Source of the DNA: Olsenella intestinalis
Lineage (GTDB): Bacteria; Actinomycetota; Coriobacteriia; Coriobacteriales; Atopobiaceae
DNA: 64,000 bases
Assembly (NCBI RefSeq): GCF_023276655.1
Contig: NZ_JALGRK010000001.1
Location: 124,001 to 188,000, forward strand
Direction of reading: 5' to 3'
In this document: piece after piece, positions 36,247 through 44,201 of the stretch
How positions within the stretch are numbered: the first letter of the stretch is position 1
Layout: each line of letters begins with the position of its first letter
Notes under the pieces: generated by a model
The model's input: only the letters and a program-made list of their open reading frames with translations
Told to the model about the DNA's origin: nothing
The model's database searches: none
Translations under genes and position numbers: made by a program

Positions 36247-36624
36247 GCTAATCCTCCTACCACATGCGCCCCGCCGTGCAGATGGAGCGCCTTGCTATCG
36301 GTGATTACGGCCGTTAGGCCTCGGATATTCTTGCGCATGGTGAATTTTCTGTCACGTGATTCACACCGTCTACACGCCAGCTAGGCATTCCGTCCACATC
36401 TACAAAACGGGCTGCTTGTGACAAGTCAACAAAGATGTAACTGTGGAGGTTTCAAGTACCCGCGCGATAGGGTATCTGACCTTCATGTATGCGAGTATTT
36501 GTATAACGCGAGAAGTAGTTCACACAAGCGCATCGGGGTACATGAGGTTGCGTGACATGAAAGGACCCGCCGGACAGTGACGTCCGACGGGTCCTCTGCG
36601 TGGGTTGTTTGGGCGCGGCGACGC
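36247..36624. other. AT-rich intergenic region with def-like terminator
   Basis: 378 bases, no convincing gene. Contains the leftward hydrolase promoter, short palindrome-like words (TGTCACGTGATTCACA near 36351, TTGTGACAAGTCAAC near 36416) of unknown meaning, and the terminator of the deformylase-like gene at 36563-36594. Confidence 0.6.
36563..36594 (-). terminator. Terminator of the deformylase-like gene
   Basis: GGACCCGCCGGAC pairs with GTCCGACGGGTCC (one mismatch, 6-base loop); the minus strand continues TTTCATG. It lies 31 bases beyond the stop codon. Confidence 0.75.
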
Positions 36625-37044
36625 CTAGACGAGCTTGCCCTGGCAGTGGTCGCAGATGTGCTGAATCATCTGGCCGGTCCAGCCCATGAAGTCGCGCTTG
36701 CGAGGCTTGAGCTCGCCGTCGACCAGCTCGTCGAAGGAGACCTTGACCTTGGCGTAGCGGGTGACCTTGGACGGCTCCTCGCGCGTGAGGCAGCCCTCGG
36801 TCAGCTTCTGGGCGCCGAGGCCCATCATGATGCGCGGGTTGTAGAGGACGTGGGCGTCCTCGTTGTCGTCGAGGTAGGCGCCCATGGCGACGGTCTCGCC
36901 GATCTGGTTGGCGGCGAGGCAGGCGCAGTCCTCGATCGACTTCATGGTGTCGATGAGGTCCCGGGCGATCTTCTCGTCCTCGGCGGTGGCACGGGTGCAC
37001 TTCTTGGAGAGGACGGCCTCGTCCTTAACGAGCTCCTTGATCAT
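36625..37044 (-). CDS. Peptide-deformylase-like protein with altered active site
   Basis: 139 residues, the length of the short deformylase subclass. Motif I reads CACLAANQIG (canonical GxGLAAxQ), motif II EGCLTREE keeps the metal-binding Cys, and motif III reads QHICDHCQG instead of QHExDH. Both His ligands remain, but the catalytic Glu is Ile. True deformylases remove formyl from nascent protein N-termini; loss of the Glu normally abolishes this. So it may have another role or reduced activity, with a second def gene elsewhere. ATG 37044 follows AAAGGAAG; a longer reading to 37128 is rejected. Confidence 0.88.
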   Translation of the reverse strand: MIKELVKDEAVLSKKCTRATAEDEKIARDLIDTMKSIEDCACLAANQIGETVAMGAYLDDNEDAHVLYNPRIMMGLGAQKLTEGCLTREEPSKVTRYAKVKVSFDELVDGELKPRKRDFMGWTGQMIQHICDHCQGKLV

Positions 37045-37134
37045 GTGTCTTCCTTTCGCACCGGGGCGGGCGCGGGGCCTGGCCTTCCGGCGTAGTCGTC
37101 GCGGGCACGTGTCGTTTCGCGTGCCCATTATCTG

Positions 37135-38085
37135 CTAGATGGCGCCCGTTTCCACGTCGGCGAGCCATGAGCGCAGAAGTTCCAGATAGCGCGGGCGGTC
37201 GTCGGCGAAGCAGAGGTGGCGGCAGCCCTCGAGGAGCTCCCAGCGCGAGCGCGGCAGGGCGTCGGCCATGGTCTTGGCCACGAGCGGCGTGCAGAGGTCG
37301 TCGGTGCCGCTGACGACGAGGGCGGGCACGTCGATGCCGGGCAGGCGGTCGGTGTAGTCCCAGTCGCGCAGGGTGCCGCGGGGCGTGAGCTCGTCGGGGC
37401 CCCAGGCGCAGACGTAGGACTCGCGGCCGCTTCTCTTGGGTCGCCTGAGGCAGTCGGGCGCGTCAGCGGCAGGCGTGACGTCGGCGCAGTGGAGGTCCAT
37501 GTAGCGGTCGATCGCACGCTGGTAGGCGGCTCCGGCGAAGGTGGCGCTCTTCTCGGCGGCGGCAAGCGCGGCCTGGTCGGCCTCGGGCAGCTGGCGCGCC
37601 ATGCGGCGCTGCTCGCGTCCCCAGAGCGCGGAGGAGGAGAGCGTCGACGAGAGGATCACGGAGCGAACCTGGGGCGGGCGGCGCTCGGCGAGGTAGGTGA
37701 TCGCGAGCATGCCGCCCCACGACTGGCCGAGGAGGTGGAAGTCGTCGAGGCCGAGGTGGGAGACGACGGCCTCGAGCTCGGCGAGCCAGGTCTCGGCGCG
37801 CCAGAGCGAGGGGACGCCGTCGAGAAAGGAGCCGCCGCAGCCGATCTGGTCGTAGGTGACGACGGCGCGGCCGCCTGCGGCGAGGTCATCGAGGAGCTCG
37901 AAGTAGGCGCAGGTCGAGCCGGGGCCGCCGTGCAGGCAGAGCAGGGGCGGCAGGCCCGAGTCGATCTCGCCCGCGACGCGCCAGTGCGTGCCCGAGAAGA
38001 GCTCGGCGCCGGGGGTGCGCAGCGCCTCGGGGGAAAGCACGTCCTCGGGCGCGATGGTTCCCTCCATCACGTTCGGCCCTGCCAT
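37135..38085 (-). CDS. pip: Proline-iminopeptidase-like alpha/beta-hydrolase
   Basis: 316 residues. CLHGGPGSTCAYFE is the oxyanion HGGPG motif of proline iminopeptidases, YDQIGCGGS follows, the nucleophile elbow is LGQSWGGMLA with an intact Ser, and VVSGTDDLCTP and EGCRHLCFADD supply Asp and His. The family removes N-terminal proline from short peptides, but substrates vary. GGGAGG precedes the ATG at 38085. Divergent from trmL; ends 90 bases from the deformylase-like gene on the same strand, so co-transcription is possible. Contains two inverted GAGAAGAGC words. Confidence 0.88.
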   Translation of the reverse strand: MAGPNVMEGTIAPEDVLSPEALRTPGAELFSGTHWRVAGEIDSGLPPLLCLHGGPGSTCAYFELLDDLAAGGRAVVTYDQIGCGGSFLDGVPSLWRAETWLAELEAVVSHLGLDDFHLLGQSWGGMLAITYLAERRPPQVRSVILSSTLSSSALWGREQRRMARQLPEADQAALAAAEKSATFAGAAYQRAIDRYMDLHCADVTPAADAPDCLRRPKRSGRESYVCAWGPDELTPRGTLRDWDYTDRLPGIDVPALVVSGTDDLCTPLVAKTMADALPRSRWELLEGCRHLCFADDRPRYLELLRSWLADVETGAI

Positions 38086-38153
38086 CGCGTCCTCCCTTTC
38101 CGTCCGTCGTGCGATACTGTCGTGCGATACGCAGACTACAGAAAGGCAGCACC

Positions 38154-38789
38154 GTGTTCAACGTCGTCCTCTTCGAGCCCGAGATCCCCTCCAACACCGG
38201 AGCCATCGGCCGCACCTGCGTGGTGGCCGGCGCGCGCCTGCACCTGGTGGGGCCGCTCGGCTTCGACATCGACGACCACAAGCTCAAGCGCGCGGGCCTC
38301 GCCTACTGGGAGAGCCTCGACGTGACCGTCTACCGCGACTGGGCGGACTTCCTCGAGCGCTGCGGGCTCGCCGACGAGTCCGGGCGCGTGAGCGAGGCCG
38401 GGGCCGCGAGGCTGCACCTGCTCACGAAGAAGGCTCGTCTCACCTACGCGCAGGCGAGCTATGCGGACGAGGACTACCTCGTGTTCGGGAAGGAGAGCGC
38501 AGGACTTCCCGAGGAGCTTCTGGCCGAGCTCGCCGAGCGCTGCGAGCGCATCCCGATGCTGCCCGACGCAAGCGCGCTCGACAACCGCGAGGAGTGGGCG
38601 GCGCGCGCCGACGAGCTGGGCGGCGGGGCGTCGACCCTCGAGCACACGGCGCTCATGCAGCGCGACATCTGCGGGAACTTCGTCGACCCCGACGACTGGC
38701 GCATCAGCGCGCTCAACCTCGCCAACGCCGCGTCGATCGTGCTGTACGAGGCGCTGCGCCAGAACGGCTTCCCGGGGATGGACGCCTAG
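38154..38789 (+). CDS. trmL: tRNA (cytidine/uridine-2'-O-)-methyltransferase
   Basis: 211-residue SPOUT methyltransferase that methylates the wobble ribose of tRNA-Leu in E. coli. Visible: NVVLFEPEIPSNTGAIGRTC, the knot segments LVFGKESAGLPEELL and LNLANAASIVLYEALRQ. It is slightly longer than typical (about 155-180) because of an insert at about 60-90 (CGLADESGRVSEAGAAR). Start is GTG at 38154 with GAAAGG 7 bases before; an ATG-less extension from 38109 is not supported. Confidence 0.92.
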   Translation: MFNVVLFEPEIPSNTGAIGRTCVVAGARLHLVGPLGFDIDDHKLKRAGLAYWESLDVTVYRDWADFLERCGLADESGRVSEAGAARLHLLTKKARLTYAQASYADEDYLVFGKESAGLPEELLAELAERCERIPMLPDASALDNREEWAARADELGGGASTLEHTALMQRDICGNFVDPDDWRISALNLANAASIVLYEALRQNGFPGMDA

Positions 38790-38850
38790 CGCGGAAGCGG
38801 GCGCCCGGGCGCGGGCGTCGTGCTACACTTCATCTCGTACACAGCGCGCC

Positions 38851-38952
38851 GTCACTGACGGATTGTCGTGGGTCACCACGGGGGAGCGGCGCGAGACCAT
38901 ACTGCCGACCGTCTGGGCATGCCACTCTTTGGGGAGGGGCCTGCCCTTTTTT
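38851..38952 (+). promoter_or_regulatory. ZTP (pfl) riboswitch with overlapping terminator
   Basis: CACTGACGG begins the aptamer; GTGG-GTCA-CCAC (38868-38879) forms the first hairpin, followed by GGGGGAGC; GACGG (38857-38861) pairs with CCGTC (38909-38913); CGGC pairs with GCCG; then CTGGGCA. This is the ZTP/pfl pattern, a class that binds ZMP/ZTP (AICAR nucleotides). GGGCATGCC (38915-38923), part of the aptamer, can pair with GGCCTGCCC (38938-38946) ahead of TTTTTT: an intrinsic terminator. Ligand binding would keep it open and turn on purO-purH, whose substrate is AICAR. Placement fits perfectly. Confidence 0.92.
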
Positions 38953-39022
38953 GGTTCCTTTTGGCCCCATCCCATGCGTGGTAGGGACGCCGGTCTTCCG
39001 GCCCGTCGCGAAAGGATGATAG

Positions 39023-39658
39023 ATGCAAGATCTGGCAGAGCTTCTGAGGGGCAACCCCTACCCCGGCCGCGGGATCGTGGTGGGACGCGGGCGCGTCTAC
39101 TACTGGATCATGGGACGCAGCTCCAACAGCCGCAACCGCGTGTTCACGGCGTGCGAGGACGGCATCCGCACCGAGGCGCACGACCCGGCGCTGCTCGAGG
39201 ACCCGAGCCTGATCATCTACCACCCCGTGCGCACCATGGGCGACGACCTCGTGGTCACCAACGGCGACCAGACCGACACGATCGTCGAGGCGAACGACTT
39301 CTTCGCGGGCTGCATGGCGCGCGAGTTCGAGCCCGACGACCCCAACTTCACGCCGCGCATCTCCGCGATCGTGCACCCCGACGGCTCGTTCGACCTCTCG
39401 ATCCTCAAGCACCAGGCCAGCGGCCGCTGCCTGCGCGAGTTCTTCTGCTACGAGGGCGCCGACGAGGGCCAGGGCTTCTTCATCAGCACCTACGAGGGCG
39501 ACGGCAACCCGCTGCCGACCTTCTCCGGCGAGCCCGTCGAGGTCGCGATGTGCGAGCCCGACGAGGTCTGGGCCGCGCTCGACGCCGACAACAAGGTCTC
39601 GCTCTACGCCAACGTGAACGGCGAGGTCACCCTCTACAACAAGCACCTCGGCGACTAG
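39023..39658 (+). CDS. purO: IMP cyclohydrolase, archaeal PurO family
   Basis: 211 residues matching the IMP-cyclohydrolase PurO family: NPYPGRGIVVGRGRVYYW then IMGRSSNSRNRVF, and ITHP-like IVHPDGSFDLSILKHQ. Catalyses FAICAR to IMP, the last step of purine synthesis, usually done by the N-terminal domain of PurH. PurO is best known from archaea, but is also found in Coriobacteriia and some Firmicutes. ATG follows GAAAGGATG. First gene behind the ZTP riboswitch, 50 bases before the transformylase gene. Confidence 0.9.
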   Translation: MQDLAELLRGNPYPGRGIVVGRGRVYYWIMGRSSNSRNRVFTACEDGIRTEAHDPALLEDPSLIIYHPVRTMGDDLVVTNGDQTDTIVEANDFFAGCMAREFEPDDPNFTPRISAIVHPDGSFDLSILKHQASGRCLREFFCYEGADEGQGFFISTYEGDGNPLPTFSGEPVEVAMCEPDEVWAALDADNKVSLYANVNGEVTLYNKHLGD

Positions 39659-39707
39659 CCGCGCCCCGCGACCCGCAACCCGAAGACCACACGACAAGGA
39701 GATTCGC

Positions 39708-40886
39708 ATGAGTGAGCTCGAGCTCAAGTACGGATGCAACCCCAACCAGAAGCCGTCGCGCATCTACATGAAGGACGGCTCCGACCTGCCGGTCACGGTC
39801 CTCTCCGGCAAGCCCGGCTACATCAACTTCCTGGACGCGCTCAACTCGTGGCAGCTCGTCCGCGAGCTGAAGGAGGCCACCGGCCTTCCCGCGGCGGCGT
39901 CGTTCAAGCACGTGAGCCCCGCCGGCGCGGCCGTGGGCAAGCCCCTCTCCGACGTCGAGAAGAGCATCTACTTCGTCGACGACGAGGGCGAGCTGTCCCC
40001 CATCGCCTGCGCCTACATCCGCGCGCGCGGCGCCGACCGCATGAGCTCCTACGGCGACTGGGCCGCGCTCTCCGACACCTGCGACGCGCGTACCGCGCTC
40101 TACCTCAAGCACGAGGTCTCCGACGGCGTGATCGCTCCGGCCTACACCGACGAGGCCCTCGAGATCCTGCGCGCCAAGAAGGGCGGCAAGTACAACGTCG
40201 TCCAGATCGACCCCACCTACGAGCCCGCCGCCATCGAGACCAAGGACGTCTTCGGCGTGACCTTCGAGCAGGGGCACAACTTCTTCAAGATCGACCGCGA
40301 CCTCATCTCCAACGTGGTGACCAAGAACAAGGAGGTCCCCGAGGACGCCCAGATCGACATGATCGTGAGCCTCATCACCCTCAAGTACACGCAGTCCAAC
40401 TCGGTCTGCTACGTGAAGGACGGCCAGGCCATCGGCGTCGGCGCGGGCCAGCAGAGCCGCGTCCACTGCACGCGCCTGGCAGGCAACAAGGCCGACACCT
40501 GGTGGCTGCGCCAGCACCCCAAGGTGCTCGGCCTCCAGTTCGTCGAGGGCATCCGCCGCGCCAACCGCGACAACGCGATCGACGTCTACATCTCCGAGGA
40601 GCACGACGACGTCCTGGCCGACGGCGAGTGGCAGAAGTGGTTCGCGACCAAGCCCGAGGTGCTCACGATGGAGGAGAAGCGCGCCTGGATCGCCAAGCTC
40701 GACGGCGTGACCGTGGGCTCCGACGCGTTCTTCCCCTTCGGCGACAACGTCGAGCGCGCCCACAAGTCCGGCGTGCGCTACATCGCCGAGCCCGGCGGCT
40801 CCATCCGCGACGACAACGTCATCGAGACCGCCGACAAGTACGGCATCGCGATGGCCTTCACCGGCATGCGACTCTTCCACCACTAA
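39708..40886 (+). CDS. purH: AICAR formyltransferase, stand-alone domain
   Basis: 392 residues comprising only the transformylase part of bifunctional PurH: start LELKYGCNPNQKPSRIYM, then KHVSPAGAAVG, DPTYEPAAIETKDVFGVTFEQ, KYTQSNSVCYVKDGQAIGVG and the signature GQQSRVHCTRLAG, ending GSDAFFPFGDNVERA... FTGMRLFHH. It adds formyl from 10-formyl-THF to AICAR. The missing cyclohydrolase domain is supplied by the adjacent purO. Both lie behind the ZTP riboswitch that senses AICAR nucleotides. Well-placed AAGGAG before ATG. Confidence 0.94.
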   Translation: MSELELKYGCNPNQKPSRIYMKDGSDLPVTVLSGKPGYINFLDALNSWQLVRELKEATGLPAAASFKHVSPAGAAVGKPLSDVEKSIYFVDDEGELSPIACAYIRARGADRMSSYGDWAALSDTCDARTALYLKHEVSDGVIAPAYTDEALEILRAKKGGKYNVVQIDPTYEPAAIETKDVFGVTFEQGHNFFKIDRDLISNVVTKNKEVPEDAQIDMIVSLITLKYTQSNSVCYVKDGQAIGVGAGQQSRVHCTRLAGNKADTWWLRQHPKVLGLQFVEGIRRANRDNAIDVYISEEHDDVLADGEWQKWFATKPEVLTMEEKRAWIAKLDGVTVGSDAFFPFGDNVERAHKSGVRYIAEPGGSIRDDNVIETADKYGIAMAFTGMRLFHH

Positions 40887-40894
40887 GGCAGGCT

Positions 40895-40970
40895 CTTCTC
40901 GCCCACCAGGGCGAGAAGCACGAATACGCCGAGAAGAGCGGCCTCGTTCCCGAGTGTGGGGACGAGGCCG
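40895..40970 (+). terminator. Tandem hairpins after the AICAR transformylase gene
   Basis: First: perfect 10-bp stem CTTCTCGCCC / GGGCGAGAAG with loop ACCA (40895-40918), overlapping a GAGAAGAGC word at 40892-40900. Second: CGGCCTCGTTCCC with GGGGACGAGGCCG (40939-40970, one wobble), beginning at the end of another word at 40931-40939. No strong U tract follows, but position between convergent genes fits termination. The next 100 bases are a GC-rich run of GTGCG repeats with no gene. Confidence 0.6.
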
Positions 40971-41078
40971 CCGTCGTCTCGCGGTTGCGACTGGCGCGCG
41001 GTGCGCGTGCGTCGCGCGTGCGGTGCGCGGGATGCGCGAAGTGCGCGGAGTGCACGGGATGCGCGAGGTGCGCGGGCG

Positions 41079-42236
41079 CTAATTCTTGATGGTGTCCTTG
41101 AGCTTCTCTAGCGGGGTCGAGGTCACCTCGGGGTCGCTCTCACGGCGCGACAGGTCGGACTCGAGGACGCGGTTGAGGAACGAGATGAGCGGAACGCCCA
41201 CGAAGGCGCCGGCGAAGCCGAAGATGGCGCCGCCGAGCGTCAGGCCGACGATGGGCCACATGCCGGTGAGGCCGACCCTCTTGCCGACGACGCGGATGTA
41301 GAGGAAGTTGGCCTCGATCTGCTGGACGACGAAGAAGACCACGAGGAAGATGATCGCCTGCTGCCAGGAGCTGACCATGATGATGAACGCGCCGAGGATG
41401 GCGCCGATGAGCGCGCCGACCATGGGGATGAGTGACATGACGCCGACGAGGGCGCCGAGCATGAGCGGGTTCTCGACGCCACAGACGAAGCTGATGATCG
41501 CGACGAGCGTGCCGAAGATGAGGGCCTCGGTGCACTGGCCGACGATGTAGCCACTGAAGGACTCGTCGGCGATGTGAGCCGTGCGGGTGATGAAGTCGTC
41601 GGCCGCGGGGCTGACGTAGGTGCGGACGACGCGGTGGCAGCGGCTGGAGAGGCCGTCCTTCTCGGAGATGAACCAGAAGCCGAAGACGAAGCCCATGAAG
41701 ACCGCGCCGATGGCGCCGAAGAGCGAGGTCACCTGGGCGATGGAGCCAAACAGGCCGCTCTTGGCCCAGTTCATGACGCTGTCGCCGATCTGCGCCCAGT
41801 CGATCGAGGACTCGCCGGCCAGGAAGTCGGGCGGGATGATGTTGCGCACGAAGGGGATGTTGAGCAGCTGCTTGGTCGCCTCGGGCGCGATGCGGATGAG
41901 GGTCATGATGGCGTTGACGAGCTGCGGGATGACGAGCACGCCGACGAAGACCGCAATCACGATCATGCACAGGACCGTGACCAGGAGCGAGAGCGTGCGG
42001 TTCATGGTGCCGTCGCCATGCTCGCCGGGAAACAGGCCCTCGAAGAAGCGCAGGGGGATGTTGACGACGTAGGCAACGACGAAGCCGACGAACATGGCCG
42101 CGAGGCCGCCGAAGAGCGCACCGACGAACCCCTCGACCCCCTCCCAGTAGCGCGCGAGAAGGAGCAGCACGATGATCGTCAACGCGACGCGCATGCACGT
42201 CTTCCAGCTGATGGTGGTCTCCCTCTCGTCCTTCAT
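41079..42236 (-). CDS. AI-2E family (PerM/TqsA-like) membrane transporter
   Basis: 385 residues with about eight hydrophobic segments. Recognisable AI-2E family features are the N-terminal pair of helices, the amphipathic region IDWAQIGDSVMNWAKSGLF, and the C-terminal LVGVMSLIPMVGALIGAILG and MWPIVGLTLGGAIFGFAGAFVGVP. Members export small molecules (AI-2, Na+ or unknown); no substrate can be given. ATG 42236 is chosen because GAGGGGG lies 8 bases before; longer readings extend through a proline-rich run. Confidence 0.9.
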   Translation of the reverse strand: MKDERETTISWKTCMRVALTIIVLLLLARYWEGVEGFVGALFGGLAAMFVGFVVAYVVNIPLRFFEGLFPGEHGDGTMNRTLSLLVTVLCMIVIAVFVGVLVIPQLVNAIMTLIRIAPEATKQLLNIPFVRNIIPPDFLAGESSIDWAQIGDSVMNWAKSGLFGSIAQVTSLFGAIGAVFMGFVFGFWFISEKDGLSSRCHRVVRTYVSPAADDFITRTAHIADESFSGYIVGQCTEALIFGTLVAIISFVCGVENPLMLGALVGVMSLIPMVGALIGAILGAFIIMVSSWQQAIIFLVVFFVVQQIEANFLYIRVVGKRVGLTGMWPIVGLTLGGAIFGFAGAFVGVPLISFLNRVLESDLSRRESDPEVTSTPLEKLKDTIKN

Positions 42237-42407
42237 GGCAGGCGCCCCCTCTGCGATAGCGGTCATTAGCCGCAGTATAGGCGACGCGCCAGGGGGCGCG
42301 CCGCCTGGCACGGCAGGTAATGGGGGCAGCGAGCCAATCTCGCGGCGCAGCGGCACGTCGCGGCCGCGCGACCGGCGATGGGAGCGAGGGTGCTGGGCGC
42401 GAGGGCG

Positions 42408-43145
42408 CTAGCCGAGCATCGTGGCGAGCCACACGACGGCGACGCCGACGATGGTGCCGCTCACGGGCACCCACGCGGGACGCACCTTCAGCGAGTGCGG
42501 CAGCAGCTCGGCGATGGCGATGTAGAGGATCATGCCAAGCGCGACGCAAGTGAGCATCCCCATGACCTGGTCGGTCACGACGGGGCTGAGCACCATCATG
42601 ACCAGGCCGCCCAGCACGGTGGAGAGCAGGGCCCCGCCGAAGGCGACGAGCTTGACCGTGCTCTTCTCGTGACGAAGGGTGGAGTAGACGAGCATGCCCA
42701 TCGGGATGTTGTGCAGGCCGACGCCGAGCGCGTAGATGGCGCCCTGGCGCAGGTCGGCCGCGGACAGCGCGTAAATGGTCATGCCCTCGACGATGTTGTG
42801 GATCACGAGCGCGAGCACCGTCATGAGGCCGATGTGGACGGCGATGTCGTCGGCGCTGCGGTGCAGCTCGTGGGTGTGCTCGTCGTCGTGGTCGGGGATG
42901 AAGCGGTCGAGCGCGAGAAGGAGCGCCGCGCCGGCGGCAACCGCGAGGATCGCGGGCGTGGCGCCGAACTCCTCGGCGGCCTCGACCGCCTCGGGACCGA
43001 GGTCGAGCGCGACGAGGGCGCCCATCGAGCCGAGGGCGAGCGCGACCGAGAGGTTGCCGATGAGGTCGGGGTGGCGGTCGAGCTTGACCACGAGGGCGCC
43101 GAGCGCCATCGAGACGCCCGCAAGGAAGGTGACGAGAAGAGCCAT
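42408..43145 (-). CDS. zupT: ZIP-family metal transporter
   Basis: 245 residues, eight hydrophobic segments. The family's metal-site helices are visible: HNIVEGMTIYAL (helix 4) and GLHNIPMGMLVYS (helix 5), plus a His-rich cytoplasmic loop (HDDEHTHELHR, about 85-95). Imports Zn2+ or related divalent metals. It follows the ArsR-type gene by 3 bases, so metal-controlled co-expression is likely. A GAGAAGAGC word overlaps the start codon region. Confidence 0.92.
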   Translation of the reverse strand: MALLVTFLAGVSMALGALVVKLDRHPDLIGNLSVALALGSMGALVALDLGPEAVEAAEEFGATPAILAVAAGAALLLALDRFIPDHDDEHTHELHRSADDIAVHIGLMTVLALVIHNIVEGMTIYALSAADLRQGAIYALGVGLHNIPMGMLVYSTLRHEKSTVKLVAFGGALLSTVLGGLVMMVLSPVVTDQVMGMLTCVALGMILYIAIAELLPHSLKVRPAWVPVSGTIVGVAVVWLATMLG

Positions 43146-43148
43146 GGG

Positions 43149-43547
43149 TTATTCCTCCGTTATGTCTTCGTGGTGGTGCGCGTGGGGTGCGCGGCAGGAT
43201 CCCGCGGCGTGCTCGAGGCCGAGGGCCATGAACTGCGAGACGTGCTCGTCGGCGCAGGCGTAGTAGACGACGCGGCCCTCGCGGCGGCTGGAGACGAGGC
43301 GGTTCGCCTTGAGGCTCGCGAGCTGGTGCGACACCGCCGACTTGGTCATGCCGAGAAGGGACGCGAGGTCCTGGACGCACATGTCGGACTCTGAGACGGC
43401 GAGCAGTATCCGCATGCGCGTGCGGTCTCCGAGGACCTCGAAGAGCTGGCCGAGGCCGTCGAGCTCGCACTCGCCGGGCATGCGCGCGGCGACGCTGGCC
43501 ACCAGGTCCGGATGGATCGCGTCCTCGTATGGCGTGCCTGCAGGCAT
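43149..43547 (-). CDS. ArsR/SmtB-family metalloregulator
   Basis: 132-residue winged-helix repressor: FEVLGDRTRMRILLAVSESDMCVQDLASLLGM, then TKSAVSHQLASLKANRLVSSRREGRVVYY (recognition helix and wing; shown here in parts). Cys in DMCVQDL and the His-rich C-terminus (HAHHHEDI) are likely metal ligands, as in Zn/Cd sensors. It heads the operon with the ZIP importer and lies behind two operator palindromes. GGAGGAGG precedes ATG 43547; a longer reading from 43592 would overlap the operator. An ArsR repressor on an importer is unusual (see findings). Confidence 0.9.
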   Translation of the reverse strand: MPAGTPYEDAIHPDLVASVAARMPGECELDGLGQLFEVLGDRTRMRILLAVSESDMCVQDLASLLGMTKSAVSHQLASLKANRLVSSRREGRVVYYACADEHVSQFMALGLEHAAGSCRAPHAHHHEDITEE

Positions 43548-43594
43548 CGGGACCTCCTCCCCTGCCGCGCGGGAGATGCCCCCGCGCACCAATT

Positions 43595-43639
43595 GTTGAA
43601 CCGACGCTCAACTATAGGACTGTTGAGCGAGCGTTCAAC
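43595..43639 (-). promoter_or_regulatory. Promoter and twin operators of the ArsR-ZIP operon
   Basis: Minus-strand promoter: TTGAAC (43633-43638), 16-base spacer, TATAGT (43611-43616). Two 18-bp palindromes of the pattern GTTGA-N8-TCAAC lie at 43595-43612 and 43622-43639, one over the start-site side and -10, one over the -35. This matches ArsR/SmtB-type operators and strongly suggests autorepression. Confidence 0.75.
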
Positions 43640-44201
43640 CATCTTCGCAAGGTGCGCACAAATCGCGCGGGGAGGGCAGGGCGCCGTCGACGGTGGCCGG
43701 GAGGCTGCGCCCTCTCGAGGCGGTCGTGCATGCGGGCGGGAGGCAGCCCCGCCCCTCGTGCGCTCCGCGATGATTGCGGTATTGCATATTCTTCGCGGTT
43801 ACGTGCTGCGATGCCGATGTCTATGCATCCTGATTGCGCGTGTCCCTCCGAGGGCGTCCGTGAGGGGCGTCCGGTGCGCAAAAACAATGCTCCGTGGCAA
43901 TCTGGTGCACGCATATGCCAGGCGGTTGCCAGGCGTATGTGCATAGTTTCTCTCTTGTATATGGGAGTTCGTGGTTCTTTATGCAACGCCTGTCGGCGCG
44001 GGCGGTATGCAGTCGCTATAACCTTGCCACGGGGCGCCCGAATTGCATGGCCACCCTTCGAATCTTTCCACGGAGGCATGCTTTTGCACCGTTCGCGCGA
44101 CCCCCGAAGCCCCGCATCATGCGACTAACGCCTCCATGCATTTGTTCTTGGCTTTAGACCGGCAAATAGAAGCATTCCCACAGAACGAGCGGGGGCAGGC
44201 A
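43640..44201. other. Gene-poor intergenic stretch
   Basis: About 560 bases, less GC-biased than flanking genes. I see no credible gene: short frames here lack ribosome sites and codon bias. No hairpin terminator for the CDF gene was recognised with confidence. Could hold an unrecognised RNA or decayed gene. Confidence 0.5.

Noticed and set aside
36340-36440. CRP-type site in TGTCACGTGATTCACA and TTGTGACAAGTCAAC
   Set aside because: Half-sites and spacing do not fit TGTGA-N6-TCACA, and CRP control is not established for this group.
43894-44157. Small genes in the 43.6-44.2 kb gap
   Set aside because: Short frames without ribosome sites, with poor codon bias and no recognisable motifs.
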